From the NCBI GenBank assembly GCA_025093555.1, contig JAIWNF010000001.1, positions 558,001 through 622,000 on the forward strand: DNA of 64,000 nt, given 5' to 3'. Below are positions 1 to 13,424 of the stretch, in pieces; the first letter of the stretch is position 1; each line of letters starts with the position of its first letter. The notes under the pieces are model-generated. The model did not search any database. It had not been told where the DNA came from and saw only the letters and a program-made list of their open reading frames with translations. Source of the stretch: Circinella umbellata (lineage: Eukaryota > Mucoromycota > Mucoromycetes > Mucorales > Lichtheimiaceae). Position numbers and translations under genes: made by a program.

Positions 1-1935
1 TACCAATCACCATGAAAAGTTTTATAATCGATTTTTTTTTTTTTTACGGTCAAACTTTTTTTTATTTCCCTCGATTTGGATTAGCATTGATAAAACTAAA
101 TCGAACATTTTTTTTATGTCGGTAAATAAAATAATCAACAATGTTTAGGCGTGAATGAATCGCTTGTGTAGCTTTCGATTATGAAAGAAAAAATCTTCCA
201 TCGTTTATATATGAGCTATATTATACCCGAGCTTTTAAAAAAAATTTTATCTGATCCATGAACTGCTGTGTGGGTATTTTCAACGCTCACAGTGGGTCTG
301 AGACCAAGGTCCGATAAATTTAGCAGGACTTCAGACCCACAATGAAATTTCCTCTGTTGAGTCTGTTCCTGAAAAAAAAATTAAAATTGTGAATAAATTC
401 ACTTAATAAAATATAAGTTTCTGAGGTTGTCCATGTTCACTTTGGTCAATATTTAGTAAACCTTCCAAAATTTGTCCTGGACATCGTACATTGCTTTTTT
501 TTTACCAGTACGATCATAACATCTCAATGCTGGGAAAGTGTTTTTAAGCATAACCCGACAGATATACAGAAGAAAATTTTATGTCTGATTTACTTTCAAC
601 ATTCACGAAATGGAATCTTTATGGCATGTTGGAAGCCACAGAAGCTAACCATCAGAATGTAGAATATTGCTTTCAAAATGTGAAAACAGGAAGATATAAT
701 AAAAAAATGACTCTAATATAACAGCACTTGCTTTCTTTGGTGCTTCTCTTTATAACTTGTACTTTTTAAGTACTGGGAACTTTTACCAAACTTGAACAAC
801 TAGCTAGACCACATCAACAAATATTTTCGTTGCTGGTTGAGATGGCTGTTTCATGCAAATCAAAAATAATTTATCACGTGTACAAAGCTACTCCTTTTCT
901 TAAAAATTTGGACTATCGTAGGTACTATCGGATGTCAGCTAAAACCACTTCGAAGGAAGTTTTCGAATATTATTACGTATGGAATAAACTATCAAATTCT
1001 TTAATCTAACTTTCAGATTAAAATCTCTTCATTTTATATGCAGTTTGTATAGAATGAACAGTTTAATAGACCATGAAATATTTTTATTACTTTTTAGTAA
1101 AATACATAATTCAGGAAAAAGTTAAAAGTCTTGAGGATGATAAAGTGAAAAAAGCTTTATGCAGATTAAAGATACAAAGATCTGAAAATATCATTTTTTT
1201 CAAATATCTAAATAAAAAGAATATAGTGAAGTTGTGTTGTTACGGCCCGTTCGGATCATTTTTAATAGAATAAAAAGAAATTATAATAAATTCCGAGTTG
1301 AAGATCCAAGAGAAAAAGAAATAAAGGGCGGTTTTATTTCCAAGAAATTCGATAGGTCAAATATGTACGTACGTAGCCAGGAAAAGAGTTTATTTCAAAT
1401 AAAATGAAGAGTGTGAAAGAATTGTTATTTTGCAAGGAAGAGAAGAAACTATCCTATTTATACTAAATATTTTAGTATCTATTTTTTTTAATCCGAATCC
1501 AATTTCAAGTAAAAATGGACAAAGGTAAACTTAATTATTATTTCTTGTAAATAAAAACACTTCTGGTACTGGTTTATTTAATATAATGAGAATAGTATTT
1601 TAATAATAATAAAGTTGTTATATTGATAAAGAAAATATAAGAAATAGGAAAAGCGAAAGAGGAAAAGAGGAAAAGAGGAAAAGAGAGGAAGAGATGTAAC
1701 ACTCAATGTTTTTTGTTTGTGTTTTTGTTTGTGTTTGTGTTTATGTTTTTTTGTAAAATTGTTTTTTTTTTTTTTTTTTTGTAAATTTGTTTTGCTGCGA
1801 TTGTATGGACTATGTAAAGTTGTATGTATGTAAGTAATATGTAGTAATTGGGAGAGTGGATAATGAAATATTGGAGCTTAATAATTGAAAGTACAGTAAT
1901 GAGAAATGAGCAATTGAAATAATAATAAAAAGAAA
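1..1935. other. Gene-poor AT-rich flank downstream of the Crypton
   Basis: No convincing gene. A short open frame lies at about 770-1008 (+) and another at 1073-1273 (+, 66 codons); neither resembles a family I recognise and both look like decayed sequence. A hairpin lies at 292-340. Purine-rich and T-rich simple sequence runs at about 1650-1790. The left end of the Crypton element may lie here, but Cryptons lack long terminal repeats and I cannot place it. Confidence 0.5.
292..340. repeat. Short inverted repeat (hairpin)
   Basis: Ten-base perfect arms, GTGGGTCTGA at 292-301 and its complement TCAGACCCAC at 331-340, enclose a 29-base loop. It stands out as a GC-richer patch in AT-rich DNA. 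It could be a small transposon end or a terminator-like structure; nothing decides between them. Confidence 0.5.
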
Positions 1936-4193
1936 TCACTGTCGTTCTTTATGTTGTTCTGATATTTTTTTGGTTAGTTTGTCTATACTTATTTTTAAAT
2001 CGCGTCTTGTATCTTCCAAAGCTTGTGCTGCATCAGAAAAAGAGATATGACGATCATTTGCTATTCTCTTTACTTCTTCGTAAATTATCTTTCTTCTGCT
2101 AAAGAACCTTGACTCCGTACTATTCTTTCTCCACTTTGTCTTATATTTTTCTTCAAGGCTTCGAACAGAAGGATTCCCCGCAACTCCATGGTCATATTCA
2201 CGCCATACATCAGTAACTGTACAGAACTTTCGATTTAAAGTGTACTGTGGAGGCGATGATGATGATGATGATGATGATGGTATAGATGATGATGGTATAA
2301 AAGTATGGTCACTGCTATCTTGGGGTACCTCTCTTGCTGTAGTGATCATACCTTGTTCTTGGGAATTTGCTGGAGTTCGCGATAAGTACAGTGGACTTGA
2401 AAAAACGCCATTTACAGCATCCATGACATTTGCAAATCCTGCTTGCTGTGATGTATTCAGATTATTGATAGTGTTTTTAATACCATCAATCTCACCCGAT
2501 ATATCTCCGAGTGATGCTCGCAGGACGTTGGTGAGATGGGGCAAGACCCGTTCAATCTGCACATTGAGCGGCTCTTCTGCTTCATTGACACTTACAAGCT
2601 GAGAAGAGAGGTCAATCTCATATTGCTTGTATAATGGGCTGTCAAATATAGCATGACTCCACAGAAAATGAGTAGGGTGCTGCTGCTTCAATACCACAGA
2701 GTCCTTAATATTTGAAAATAGTCGTTAGTAAAATAAATTGATAATAGTACAATTATGTATAGTATATAAAATATAAGAGTTATTACCTGCAAGAAGACAA
2801 TGCGTAAATACTTCAAAAGTACCAAAAAATTTGGACCAGCCAAATCTTTTTGTACGGCACCACGTTCAAACATAGTTTCCCAATATTCTATCTTGGGAAA
2901 AATAAGTCTTTGCAACTCCTGTGGTGGGTCTATTGCTGAACGTGGCAACCAGAAAGCACCAGCTTTTTGCGAGTAAAAGCCACCTAACGCACGCATAGCT
3001 TGCTTTGGCAAGCTTGTCAGGTAGCACCCTACCATTCTATCAGAGCCCCATCTCCCAATCCGCCGTTGCTCATTGTCAGGAACGTCTTGGTCCGCAATCG
3101 CACGAAGAGCACTTCCTCGATTAATATGTGTTATTTTGCTTGAGTTAACACCAACAGCATTTAAAGCTTCCATATACCCATCCCGCTGAGTATTATATGT
3201 TATAGGTTTGGTACGATCAGATCCTTTCAGAACATGGATGTCGTACCAATTTTGACGTGTCATGAACTCAGGGAATGGTTCATTTTCCATGTGCCACCTG
3301 CAAAAGAAATGAAAGGCCATTGCGCCTAATGGGCATACTTCTACACTGCGGTGTCGTATGGCAGCACCATATTCTAAACGCCCATGCTGGTTCATTTTAC
3401 CCTTATTCATCGTTATAACAAGTGAAATACATTTAGAGGGACCTTCATCAGCAAGTTCAGTAGAAAACAGATCAGGCAATTGCATCATCCGCTTGGTTTC
3501 ACCACGACCAAGGATAGCATGACCCAAAAGGAAATCCAATCGGTTACGTAGATGATGTGCTGTGTTGCGATTGAATTGGTATCGAGAAATAAGTCTCAAT
3601 TCATCTAGAGTATATCCATCGTTGAGACTATTGGTACCACGATCTTCATATTCAACTCTTCGTCTAATTGCATTTTCTCGATCATAGTCACTGAGAAGGT
3701 TTTTGACAAGAGTACCACGAGCTGCTGGATTTTTGTTGCCAAGGACGGCTGCTTGAACAGTTTGTAACGCTCCAACGGCCTTGGCATATCCTGCTAAGGA
3801 TTCTTTTCCCAATCGCTTAGCTTTACCATCTGGCAATTTGGATCTCTTGTTTTTTATATTGCCAGTTCTTGATACTTCTCTCAAGAAAGCAACAAGTTTG
3901 GCTTCACTGACGGTGTTTCCATCTTCAAATTCTTGTTTGGAACACCACTCCTACATTATTACATCATAAAAAAAATATCATAGAAAAATGCATAAATTAT
4001 CAAGTAATAAATTTTTTTATATTAAAATAACAATCAGAGAAAAACTATAACGAACCTCCCAGTGAGCTTGACGCAATTTATATAAATTTTTTGTATTCAA
4101 AGACAAACTTCCAAGGTGCTTCTCCATAGCCTCCTTGACCTCGTTTTCAAGATATGATTGATTACGATTGTTGATAGTTGAAGATGAAGACAT
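1936..4193 (-). CDS. Crypton-type tyrosine recombinase (transposase), apparently intact
   Basis: Three exons: 4193-4056, 3950-2787 and 2703-1936. They join in frame into 689 residues without a stop. The N-terminal part has a Tyr/Trp-rich recombinase core-binding pattern (HWEEWC across the first junction). The catalytic domain shows a candidate box-I arginine near residue 195-200 (GRGETKR), an HxxR (HINR, about 321-324), GRWG (about 346) and the nucleophile context CYLTSLP (Tyr about 356). A Ser-rich linker precedes a GCR1_C-like DNA-binding domain at about 593-648 (FCTVTDVWREYD...). This R-HxxR-W-Y plus GCR1_C order is the fungal Crypton layout, related to the yeast Ndc10 fold. Such enzymes recombine circular DNA intermediates into target sites. 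The first donor (GTTCGT) is weak; the second intron has a clean GTAATA donor and CTAAC branch site. I chose the ATG at 4193 over one 45 bases upstream because it follows typical leader sequence; this is uncertain. Confidence 0.85.
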
Positions 4194-7100
4194 GATAACT
4201 TTAATTGAAGTAAGTAAATAATACAAGAAAAAAGCCAAAAAAAAAATAAAACTTTATTTTAATAATTCTTTATACATTGATAATTGAGTGGGGTTTATCA
4301 AATATAAGACCCGCATTGAAAAATACCACAGGTATTTTCAGGGGTTTCTATGTCGCCGCTGCAAAATACCATGTAATTTTTCAGTCCCAAGCCAAAATTA
4401 ATTCAAGACCCAATCTTAATTTTTCAGACCCAAACCCTAAATACTGTTTAGTAAATAAACCATCATTGATGGACTATTCTTTTTTTTTTATTTCGGCAAA
4501 GAAAAAAGTAATACAAAACGTTTCTTGTTAAGCATAGACTATTTTTTTTTCTGTTATGGGGGACGTGTTACCCACTTTTTCAATATGAGTATAAGTTTAG
4601 TATACAATAAAACACTCCTCTTTTAAAAAATTCAACCTTGTCAATCTGGCGTAAAATATCAATTATAGAAAAAATTATACAAAAAGTGTGTGCTATTGTG
4701 GTTCGTTCAATTTAGGGCGCAATAAAAAAATTCAATACTTTCGAGAGAACATTGTGACCGAATAACTTACAATGTTTGAATTTGTTTGAATTATATTTGT
4801 TATATACACTATAACTAGGGTTGTATTATTTTTTTATATCTTACGCATACGTACTATTCAAATATCCACACTCGTACAACTGATTTTTGCGGAAGTTATA
4901 TTATAGATTATCATGAATACTTCTGTGCTTTATAGGGAAATGAAAACTGAACTTTCTGTGGAAATATTATAAAGCAAATAATATAATGTTGCCAAGGCAA
5001 CTAAAATGGTTTCTATGGTAAATTTCTCGAATTTCAAGATGAAAATCATTACTAAAAAAAACATTAGTTGTATACGTAGCGAGTTACAAGTTGCATCAGG
5101 GAAATAACCAAGTTTTCTAGACTCTAATTGTTTTTGTTACATCATAAAAAAGTGATTGTTACGACATAGTACATATTTGCTTAGCATCACTAAAAAAAAT
5201 CCAAATAACATTTCACTATAACGCTTAAAAGAAATTCTTAATAACACATTTGCTAAAGCTATAGTCTCTACTACTATTTATAACTTTCTTTGCTTGTACA
5301 TATCCAGTAGTTCTTTTTTTTTATATAGATGTAAATATAACAAGGTTTCGACCTATTTAAATATGGATTCATATTCAGCTCATCATGTTTTTTGATGAAA
5401 AGTAGCGTTAATTTCGGCTTGGCGTGGCGTTAAAATAGAAAGGATAACTATAAAACAAGTAATAACGCTAAACAAAAAATATGCTAAACTAAATAATGCA
5501 TAGGCTCTTAATCTCTGTCTACGTAAACACCCCCACCATCATTCATGGTAAAACAAATATTTATGCAAAGCAAGTAATATGAATATTCTCATCCAACATA
5601 ACAACAAGAACAACAAGAACAACAACAATAAAAAAAAGAATGAACATGCGAATTCCATTATCAACCTTAATTCATCTATCATTTAGGGAAAAGAAAGGTG
5701 GCGTACCAAACGAAATAATATTAAGGGGGGGGGAGATGGTTTGTAAAGTGGGGAAATGAAATGAGATTTCCTGTTTTTGGAAAAGCCGAGACAACAACAA
5801 CAACAACATGTCATGCATGTAAAAAAAAAATAAAGAGTGATGACTGAACATGTGTGTTGTGTTATGTTAAACATAAAAAGAGAGAGAAAAGAATCTAATA
5901 TTTACCTCTCTCCTAAAACAAACATAAAATTCAATCCAACGAAAATATACTTCAATTAACCAAGACACGCAACAACTTATTTTATTGTTTTGCATAACAT
6001 ATTCTTTAATTTTTCTGTGTAACAATCCGAGAATGTGGTTCTGAAAGGGTATTCAATGGATCATTTTATCTATTTTTCCTTCACATGGTCATATATTAAG
6101 TAAGTTATGATTATTTATTTATTTTTTGATAAAATCATAATGCATTAGAATCAATGACAAGTTATAAAAAGAAAGATTTGACATCAAGTCTCGAACCTTT
6201 TTTTTTTTCGCGCCGTCATCCGATGATTATAATTTTTGCTTATTAAGTAAATGCTGAAGATCACACTATTTTTGTTTGAGACCCCACTAAATCGGATACT
6301 ATCTTCACTTTTGTGATTATGGGGGTGGGGGAGTGGAGAAGAAGAAAGAAATAGACAATGTATACATTTCAAAAGCTTTATAAAATTCTATCAATAAAAA
6401 CTTTAAAAGATAATGAAAAGATGAATTTTTTTTAGTTTAACTATCTAATCACTATAAATTCGTTATTATTTCTTATCTCTTTCTTATTCTTTTTTAGTAA
6501 TTTTCTATTCAGTTTAATCATATCAAAAAAAATTGTGTAGTATAATAATGATAGAAAATTGAAAATAGTTTTTGTTTAATCCTTTGGAAAGATTTCACTA
6601 TTTTTTAAAAAAAAAAAACGCTCGGACCCAAACATGTGAAAAAAGAAGCAGGTATAATTCTTTTTTACTATAATTTATAACTGGCTTACAATGGTCTCTT
6701 TTTTTTTCAAAATAAAAAAATGAATAAGCTCATCTAACATCCTGAGAAAAAAAAAACTTGCCAACTTCATTCAATTCTTTTTAAACAGTTTCATTCTTTT
6801 CTCTCCCCTCCCTCCCCCCAAAAAAAACCAAAAAAAAACTCAACCCATCCATCAATGGCGTTTTTCCCCGCAAAAATAATCATGGATTACTTAAGCTTTG
6901 TTTCTCGTTGGCTAGAATTGAAAAAATTTGAGTGGATAAAGGAGAGTTTTTTTTTTATTATATGTGGTTTGTAAAGGAGAAAATAAACTTTACTCCGATG
7001 AAATTTGGGTGCTGACATAACTTTTACTTTCCAAGAAAAGTCCGGTTGTAGAAAGCACAAAAAAAAAAAAAAAAAAAAACGTGTTCAATGTATTGATTTA

Positions 7101-8779
7101 TATATGATGGATTTAATTTTATAATAATAATAATAATACATAAGATATGTCTTAGTATATAATATATAGTACATAATATATATATATAAGATATGTTATA
7201 TAGTAAAAAGTTTATATACATATAATTGCCCCCAACAATATTTAATCCATTTTCCGATCAAAAAAATGTAAAATAAAAGAATAAGTTGACTGGCTAATGT
7301 GTTAGCCGATCCGTAAAAATAAAAATTTAGGAGTGACATATGTCAAATCGTATGATTGGGAAACGATTGATTGAATAAAATGTTTACTGAAATATATCAA
7401 GCCATTTTTTTTCTCTCTTTAGATCATATCATATTATACATGTGTATGATGTAGTAACCTCCTCTTTTCTTTATAACACTCTATATTATTTCCAGCTCGG
7501 GTACTTATTACTAATAACATGGTATATATAAATTAATAATGAACTGATGATTTTATTCCTCTCACTTCTCTCTCTTCGGATACTATGAAGAACCGTTTCC
7601 ATTTCCGATTACACTTATTTTTACTTACCAGATAGTAAATGAAAGACCCTCGTGAGAAACTCAAGAGAAATGAGACAAGTTGTACGAAAATTGATATAAT
7701 TTTCCCACAGTTGAAAGACTGTTTTTTATGCAAAAAAATAACCATCAACTTAGTTTGGTAACAAAAAGGTGGGGTTTTTTTTTTTTACTAAACAGTCCCC
7801 CCGCCTTTTTGTATTGCTTCTTCTTCTCTCTCTCTTCACGGGTGCTACAACCTTCTACACACTTTTCAAAAAAAAACATGACTTTTGTGAACTCCACTAA
7901 AAATATTCAAGACTTTAAATCCTTCGGTTGGATTACCTATTTGAGAAATTCTCCGTTGTTTTATTTTCGTAGAGGGTCGGGTAGAAAATGATAATATTGG
8001 ACCCCTCCCCTATATTTTTTTTTTTTTTTACTCCACAACATAAATTATAATACAAAACAACAGCGTGAACATATAATCTCTCCCCCACCCCCACTTTTTA
8101 TTTTATTACCACGCGGATTTTATTGCTTTCAAAACTTTATAAAGAAAAAAAAGGAGTGATTTGAACAACCCCCTCCCTCATAATAAGATTATAAACATCC
8201 CAAAAAATAAAAAATAAAAAAATCTCATGACAAAAATATTTTTTTGATTTGTTTGTTTTTTTTTCTTTTTGTTAAAACAAAAAAGAAACAAAAAAGGCAT
8301 ATATTTGTGGTTATTTACGTATGTAATAATAATATTTTTTATGTATGTACAAGGAGAAAAAAAAAAGAGTTTGTGAGAGTGTGTGAGTGTGTGTGTGTGA
8401 GACAGAGAGAAGGGTTTCAATATAATAATAATAATAAGCTATAGTAAAAAAAGGAAAATCGTAAAAGAAAATATGACAGAAAATGAAAAATAATGAAGTT
8501 ACAAAAAGAAGTTGGGTGGTTTAAAAAAAAAGATGAAATATGAATAAAATGATGTAGTAATAATAATAATAAAAGCTAATGAGCGAAAATAAAATGTGAA
8601 TAGGAGCGAGAGTCTAGAAGAAGTGTTGTTGTTGTTATATACATATATAAATAAATATATATATATATATGAATGCATGCAATGAAAAAAAGAAAAGAAA
8701 AAGAAAATGATAGGAGGGGGGTTGTTGTTGTTATTTGATTATAGGAATATTAGGAGAGAGAATAAAAGAATTGATTTCT
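4194..8779. other. Intergenic AT-rich region, no gene seen
   Basis: About 4.6 kb without a supportable gene. It is dominated by poly-A/poly-T runs, TAA/ATA microsatellites and short CA/GT tracts (about 8370-8400). Short open frames here are low-complexity and show no domain. The end next to 9565 holds the 3' flank of the CreA-like gene. The other end may include the right edge of the Crypton, which I could not define. Confidence 0.5.
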
Positions 8780-9471
8780 TTAGAATGGTAAAACCGAATG
8801 GATTGAAGGAAGAGCAGTTTTTTGATCGGATGTGCCCGTAAGAATAGGCGGGAGAACGCGGGCTTGTGGGGGTCGTTCCAAGAGGTCCATTAAACTTGTA
8901 TTGTGATGAGATACAGGACGAGCAAAGACCGGACCAAACCGACTACATTCCAAAGGTTCAATTTTATTTTGAGGACTCATTGTAGGTGAAGTCATAGGTG
9001 ATAAAGTACGTGGCGACATTGTGGGAGAATTTCCAGGTGTAAAAAGATACTCAGTTTCTGAATCAGATGGATGATGATCTGCGGCTGATAAAGCTGGAGA
9101 TGAAGGGGCAGAAGGAACAGGTGTTGCAGTAGGTGTAATATCGGGAGTAGCGAGATAATAATGTTGTTGTTCTGAAGAGGATGGTGTAGTTTGTTCTTTT
9201 TGTGCACGTTGAGAACGTTTGACAGTCTTTTGTTGTCTTCGTTCACGTCGCTTGTTAGGAGAAGTGTGAATACGAACATGTCGAGTTAATTCATCAGAAC
9301 GCGAAAATCGTTTTTCACAACCAGGGAAAGTACATTGATGAGGTTTTTCACCAGTGTGAGTACGAATATGACGAGTTTGATGTTCAAGTCGATAAAATGA
9401 CTTGGGACACATTGGGCACTTGTATGGACGGGGTACATTAGCCTTATCAATAGCTGTGATAGCTCGCTTTG

Positions 9472-9502
<31 letters not shown>

Positions 9503-9565
9503 AGGAGCCGGCGGTGATGTTGCATGTGAAAGGCTCAAGAGACTAGAAGCAGCTTGGTATGCCAT
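8780..9565 (-). CDS. creA: CreA/Mig1-type C2H2 zinc-finger carbon catabolite repressor
   Basis: Single exon, 261 residues, ATG at 9565. A poly-Gln run (residues 22-31) precedes two tandem C2H2 fingers (about 48-70 and 76-100). They contain the CreA/Mig1 signature [20 protein letters not shown] and [15 protein letters not shown], followed by a basic stretch (PNKRRERR). The rest is Ser/Thr/Pro-rich. The C terminus ends in a leucine/proline motif ([10 protein letters not shown]) like that of Mig1-family repressors. In the family these proteins bind SYGGRG sites and repress genes for alternative carbon sources when glucose is present. It is shorter than ascomycete CreA (about 400 residues), mainly in the linker. 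Other close zinc-finger paralogues exist in Mucoromycota, so the exact orthology is inferred. The gene is divergent from the RRP43 gene. Confidence 0.9.
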
Positions 9566-10556
9566 TATTAAAAATGTGGGAGAAAGAGTTATGTCAAATA
9601 AAAGTAAAGAAAAACAAAAAGTAAAAAAAAAAAAGAAAATTGGAAAATGAACTGTATTTATATTGAATCCAGAATATGTTGGTTTTATCGACTACTTTTT
9701 TTTTTTTTTTTGACTGATCGCAACCGATTACGGGATGGGACGCGGAGTGTTTGAGTAATGGGGGGGGTCTTACGGGGTGGGGGGATAGTCAACCAGGAAT
9801 CGATGGCAGATAGTCTAGAAATGGAAGTCAAGTCTCACTTTTAAAAAAAGAATGAAGTTCTTTTCCGTCTCGAGCCGATGGGTGGTCTTTTACCATTCTA
9901 CTCCCCCCCCCACTCGAAAACTTAATCGTCACTTTTTTTTCAAAAATTTCTTTCTTCCAACCTCCACCTCCCCCCCCACTTTTTAACTTAATCCATCAAA
10001 CCTCTTTTTCTCTCCCCCCCCTATTTGGCTCATACACCATAAACTTTTTTCGTTTTGTCTATGCCAATCACGCAATTTTATTATAATCCATTTGACTAAT
10101 CACATGAAAATTCAATAAAATGTCGTCTTTTACTTATAATTTATTATTATCATTATCATGTCAAAAAAAAAAAACCAGATCCGTGCATTATATAGATTTC
10201 CATGAACACATGCTTATTATTATTTTTCTCACCCTTCACAACCCCCCCCCGCATAAAATTTAACATGATAAGAAAAGTTATATATCTGGTTAAAAAAAAA
10301 TAATAATAACAATAATATATAATAATAATCACCGCCGATCTTTTTACCAGTATATTTTTTTTTCATATAAAAGGGGGGGGAGTATGTGGCTTAGATTTCA
10401 CTTTTCCCCCCCTCATGCGTGATTGTAACGTATATGATTGGGAACTTAAAATCTTCCCTCCGCAAACAACAAATTTCATTCAGCAAACCAACAATAATAA
10501 CACGTTTTTTTTTTTAACATATTTTTTTATTATATAATATATTTGAAAAAAAAATA
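9566..10556. promoter_or_regulatory. Divergent intergenic promoter region, creA / RRP43, with CreA-type sites
   Basis: The roughly 1-kb gap separates two divergent start codons. It contains several C- or G-homopolymer stretches rare elsewhere. On the + strand two matches to the CreA/Mig1 consensus SYGGRG occur, GCGGAG at 9742-9747 and GTGGGG at 9777-9782, about 180-215 bases upstream of the creA-like start. Autoregulation by CreA is known in fungi; here it is only an inference, since six-base matches arise by chance. Confidence 0.35.
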
Positions 10557-11725
10557 ATGACAACTTTGGAATCGACATCAAAAAGTTTTGAAGTTTTTCA
10601 CCGTATTCAACCTCATGAATATCTTCGAAGATTTTTAGAACATAACTTAAGACCTGATGGTCGATTATTGGAACGATTTCGAAAAACATTAATTACAACG
10701 CGATCGATTTCTACAGCTAATACGAGTGCTATGGTCCGCCTTGGCGGTACTACGGTTGTCTGTGGTATTAAAGCAGAAGTCTGTGAACCTCACGTGGAAC
10801 GACCCGATCAAGGCTATCTTGGTAATCACTTTTTTTTTTTTTGAAAGAAACTTCCATTGCCACGCGTTTATTTATTGCTAACGTATTATTTCATAAATAA
10901 TAAAAAAAGTACCTAATGTTGAATTATCACCCATGTGTTCACCAAAATTCCGTGCTGGACCACCTTCTGAAAAAGCTCAAGTAACTTCTGAATTTATTCA
11001 TCAATTATTTACAAAGTAAGTTTTATTTACTTATTCAGTATGATAAGTTATTATAGCTAAAAAAAAAAGTAATTTCTCTTTAGTTCGGATATATTCCCAC
11101 TGGAATCATTATGCATTGAACAAGGCAAAGCTGTTTGGGTTTTATATGCTGATATTGTATGTTTAAATTATGATGGTAATATTCTTGATGCAAGTTTATT
11201 AGCTCTTACTGCTGCGCTTTCAAAATGTAAGTGGGGGAGGTTTTTTTTCTTTTGATTTTGCACGTGTCATTTTTTTTTTTTTGCAAAAATGGTGTTCATT
11301 CATTGCTTAGTATATGGAAACCATGTGTGTGAAATTTTTGTGGAGAAAAACGAAATAAAAAAAAAGCTCATGATTATTTATATATTCTCGTTACCATAGT
11401 ATCATTACCTAAAGCCGAAGTATCCGAATCTTTGGTAGTTGAAGCAGATGAATCCAACAAAACTCAAGTATTTCAAATGAACCGTATTCCCATTGCATCC
11501 ACATTCTGTGTATTTCAGGAACCGCATGCATTATTATCAGACCCAAATGAAGCAGAAGAATCATTAACTAAAGAAACAATCACAGTTGTCATGGATACCA
11601 ATGGTCAAGTATGTCATGTATATAAAAATGGAGGCAATTCAATTGATTCAAGTGTATTACGTACATGTTTTGAACGAGGATTAGAACGGACAAAGGAAAT
11701 GGCTGAACTTATCCAACAAGCTTAA
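10557..11725 (+). CDS. RRP43: Exosome subunit RRP43 / EXOSC8 (RNase PH fold)
   Basis: Four exons (10557-10821, 10910-11015, 11084-11226, 11400-11725) join in frame to 279 residues, close to human EXOSC8 (276). The N terminus has [23 protein letters not shown] followed by the RNase PH core ([18 protein letters not shown]). The second half contains [24 protein letters not shown] and a conserved [11 protein letters not shown] stretch. Known role: one of six RNase PH-like subunits forming the catalytically inactive ring of the RNA exosome, acting in nuclear and cytoplasmic 3'-5' RNA decay and rRNA processing. The residues that bind phosphate in active RNase PH enzymes are not expected and not obvious here. 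Intron 1 has a clean GCTAACG branch site. It shares its promoter region with the divergent creA-like gene. Confidence 0.9.
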
Positions 11726-13424
11726 TAATAATAATAATAATAATAAAAAATATGTGTAAATATTTTGATAACATAATGTTTAATAATGTGTGTGTGTATT
11801 ATGTGCATGATTTTTACAAAATTATAATTAAAGCTGACTGATTGAATCACTGGGATTAGAAAAAAAAAATGTCCGTATAAGGAAATTGAGTATATAACAA
11901 ATAAAACTTATAAGCGAAAAATCACGCTTTACACGTGTTCATAAGGGGTGAGCCCTATTACATGTTGTTTAAATGTCATAAATAAACATTTTGTTTGTTC
12001 AAATCATTGAATCATTTTAAATGTATATATTTGCTAGATGATCACACATACATTCCATAGTTAATGATAAAACTAAGTTCTTCTATATGTTATTGGTTAT
12101 AATGGAAGAGCAACTTCTCGCTACTATCACAGTTAGCAGTAAAATAATCGAATTAATACGGTGTAATCAACAAAGACAAAAACAATATAATATGATTTAG
12201 AAACTATTTAACTTGTAATAAATATATCTATATGTATAATAGTTATTGTTCTTGTGCGATTTAAAGAAAACAAAAAGATCGTCTGATACCTAACACAATA
12301 CTAGTTCGTAAATCATGTAACTTTTTTTTGAAAGATAAAGAAATAGTAACTACTCATTAAAATCAACACTCTTACTCGGTTATAATAGCGTATGGGCGAT
12401 CCTGTATAGTTATACAATTAGAGTATTAAAGAATGAATTGTTGTTTTGTGTAGTTGGGACTTGTGTAGATGAAAAATTTTAAGCATTCCCAATTGTTTTT
12501 TTTATCTATTAGAGTAGAATTCTTTAATACGAGCATAATGTGAATAGAAGAATCATGCTATATGTTACCTTAATAATTTTCCCTGTGAATTTATCAAAAA
12601 ATTGAAAGTTTTGCAGGATGAAATGTCGTCAGATGAACCCATCTCATAACTTTTTGACAAATCCTAAGAACAGTGATTTTACTGTATGAAATAAGAAAGG
12701 GATGTGTTTTGTATGTTTTTCAAACTTTTGGATGATAGGCATATCAAGATGATGAAATGTAATATGGAACTTCAAATGATTATTATAAGATGCATGTATA
12801 TAAATTACATTGACATCCAACATTGAGAACTACATCAAAATAGCTCTTAAAAAAAGAGAGAGTTATCATTATACGCATTGATTTGCAAAGGTTTATTTTG
12901 ATACAATTTATTCACTTTTTAAAGGTGACATTTCGAGTTTACGCACATACCGGATAATAAACGAAACAAAAAAGTTTACAGAATTTTTCATTTTCAACAA
13001 AAAAAAAAAGACGAATGTTTTTTAAAGAATAGTAGATACCAATTTTTGAGTTAGTAGAGATATTATATCTCATTTGTGTTATATGGATTCACCCCCCCCA
13101 AGCTAATCTAAAGTTTATTTTTCCTTTGAGCCAGAACCATTCGTGTTTGGGCCAAGAAAGAAATAACTTTAACCCTTCAGGATGGATTGTCCTTGTTCTT
13201 CCGTTTCAACCCCGTCTTTATTTTCGCGGGGGGGGGGAGGGAAGAAGAAGCTTTATTATTTATTTTATTTTGCGGAGCGATGCGGAAAAGTGTGGGGGGT
13301 GGGAAAGAAATATTTCAACTCCACCCCTTGAACAAGAACGATGTCTGATTTTCATTATCATTATTATTATTTATTGTAAATAGAATAAATATAAAAAAAA
13401 AAGATAAGATTCAATGTAACAATA
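11726..13424. other. Intergenic, no gene seen
   Basis: AT-rich sequence after the RRP43 stop, starting with a TAA microsatellite. No open frame with protein character on either strand. It ends at the TA target site of the MITE that follows. Confidence 0.5.

Noticed and set aside
2240..2602. 120-codon open frame on the + strand
   Set aside because: Antisense shadow of Crypton exon 3; the Asp run is the complement of its Ser codons.
1936..2697. Separate gene beginning at 2697 on the - strand
   Set aside because: The apparent start is GTG and the frame continues across a clean intron from the recombinase exon; it is exon 3 of the Crypton gene.
4277..4531. 84-codon open frame on the + strand
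   Set aside because: Composition not protein-like and no domain; lies in the Crypton flank.
8992..9525. Two - strand open frames rich in Asn, His and Leu
   Set aside because: Other-frame shadows of the creA-like gene.
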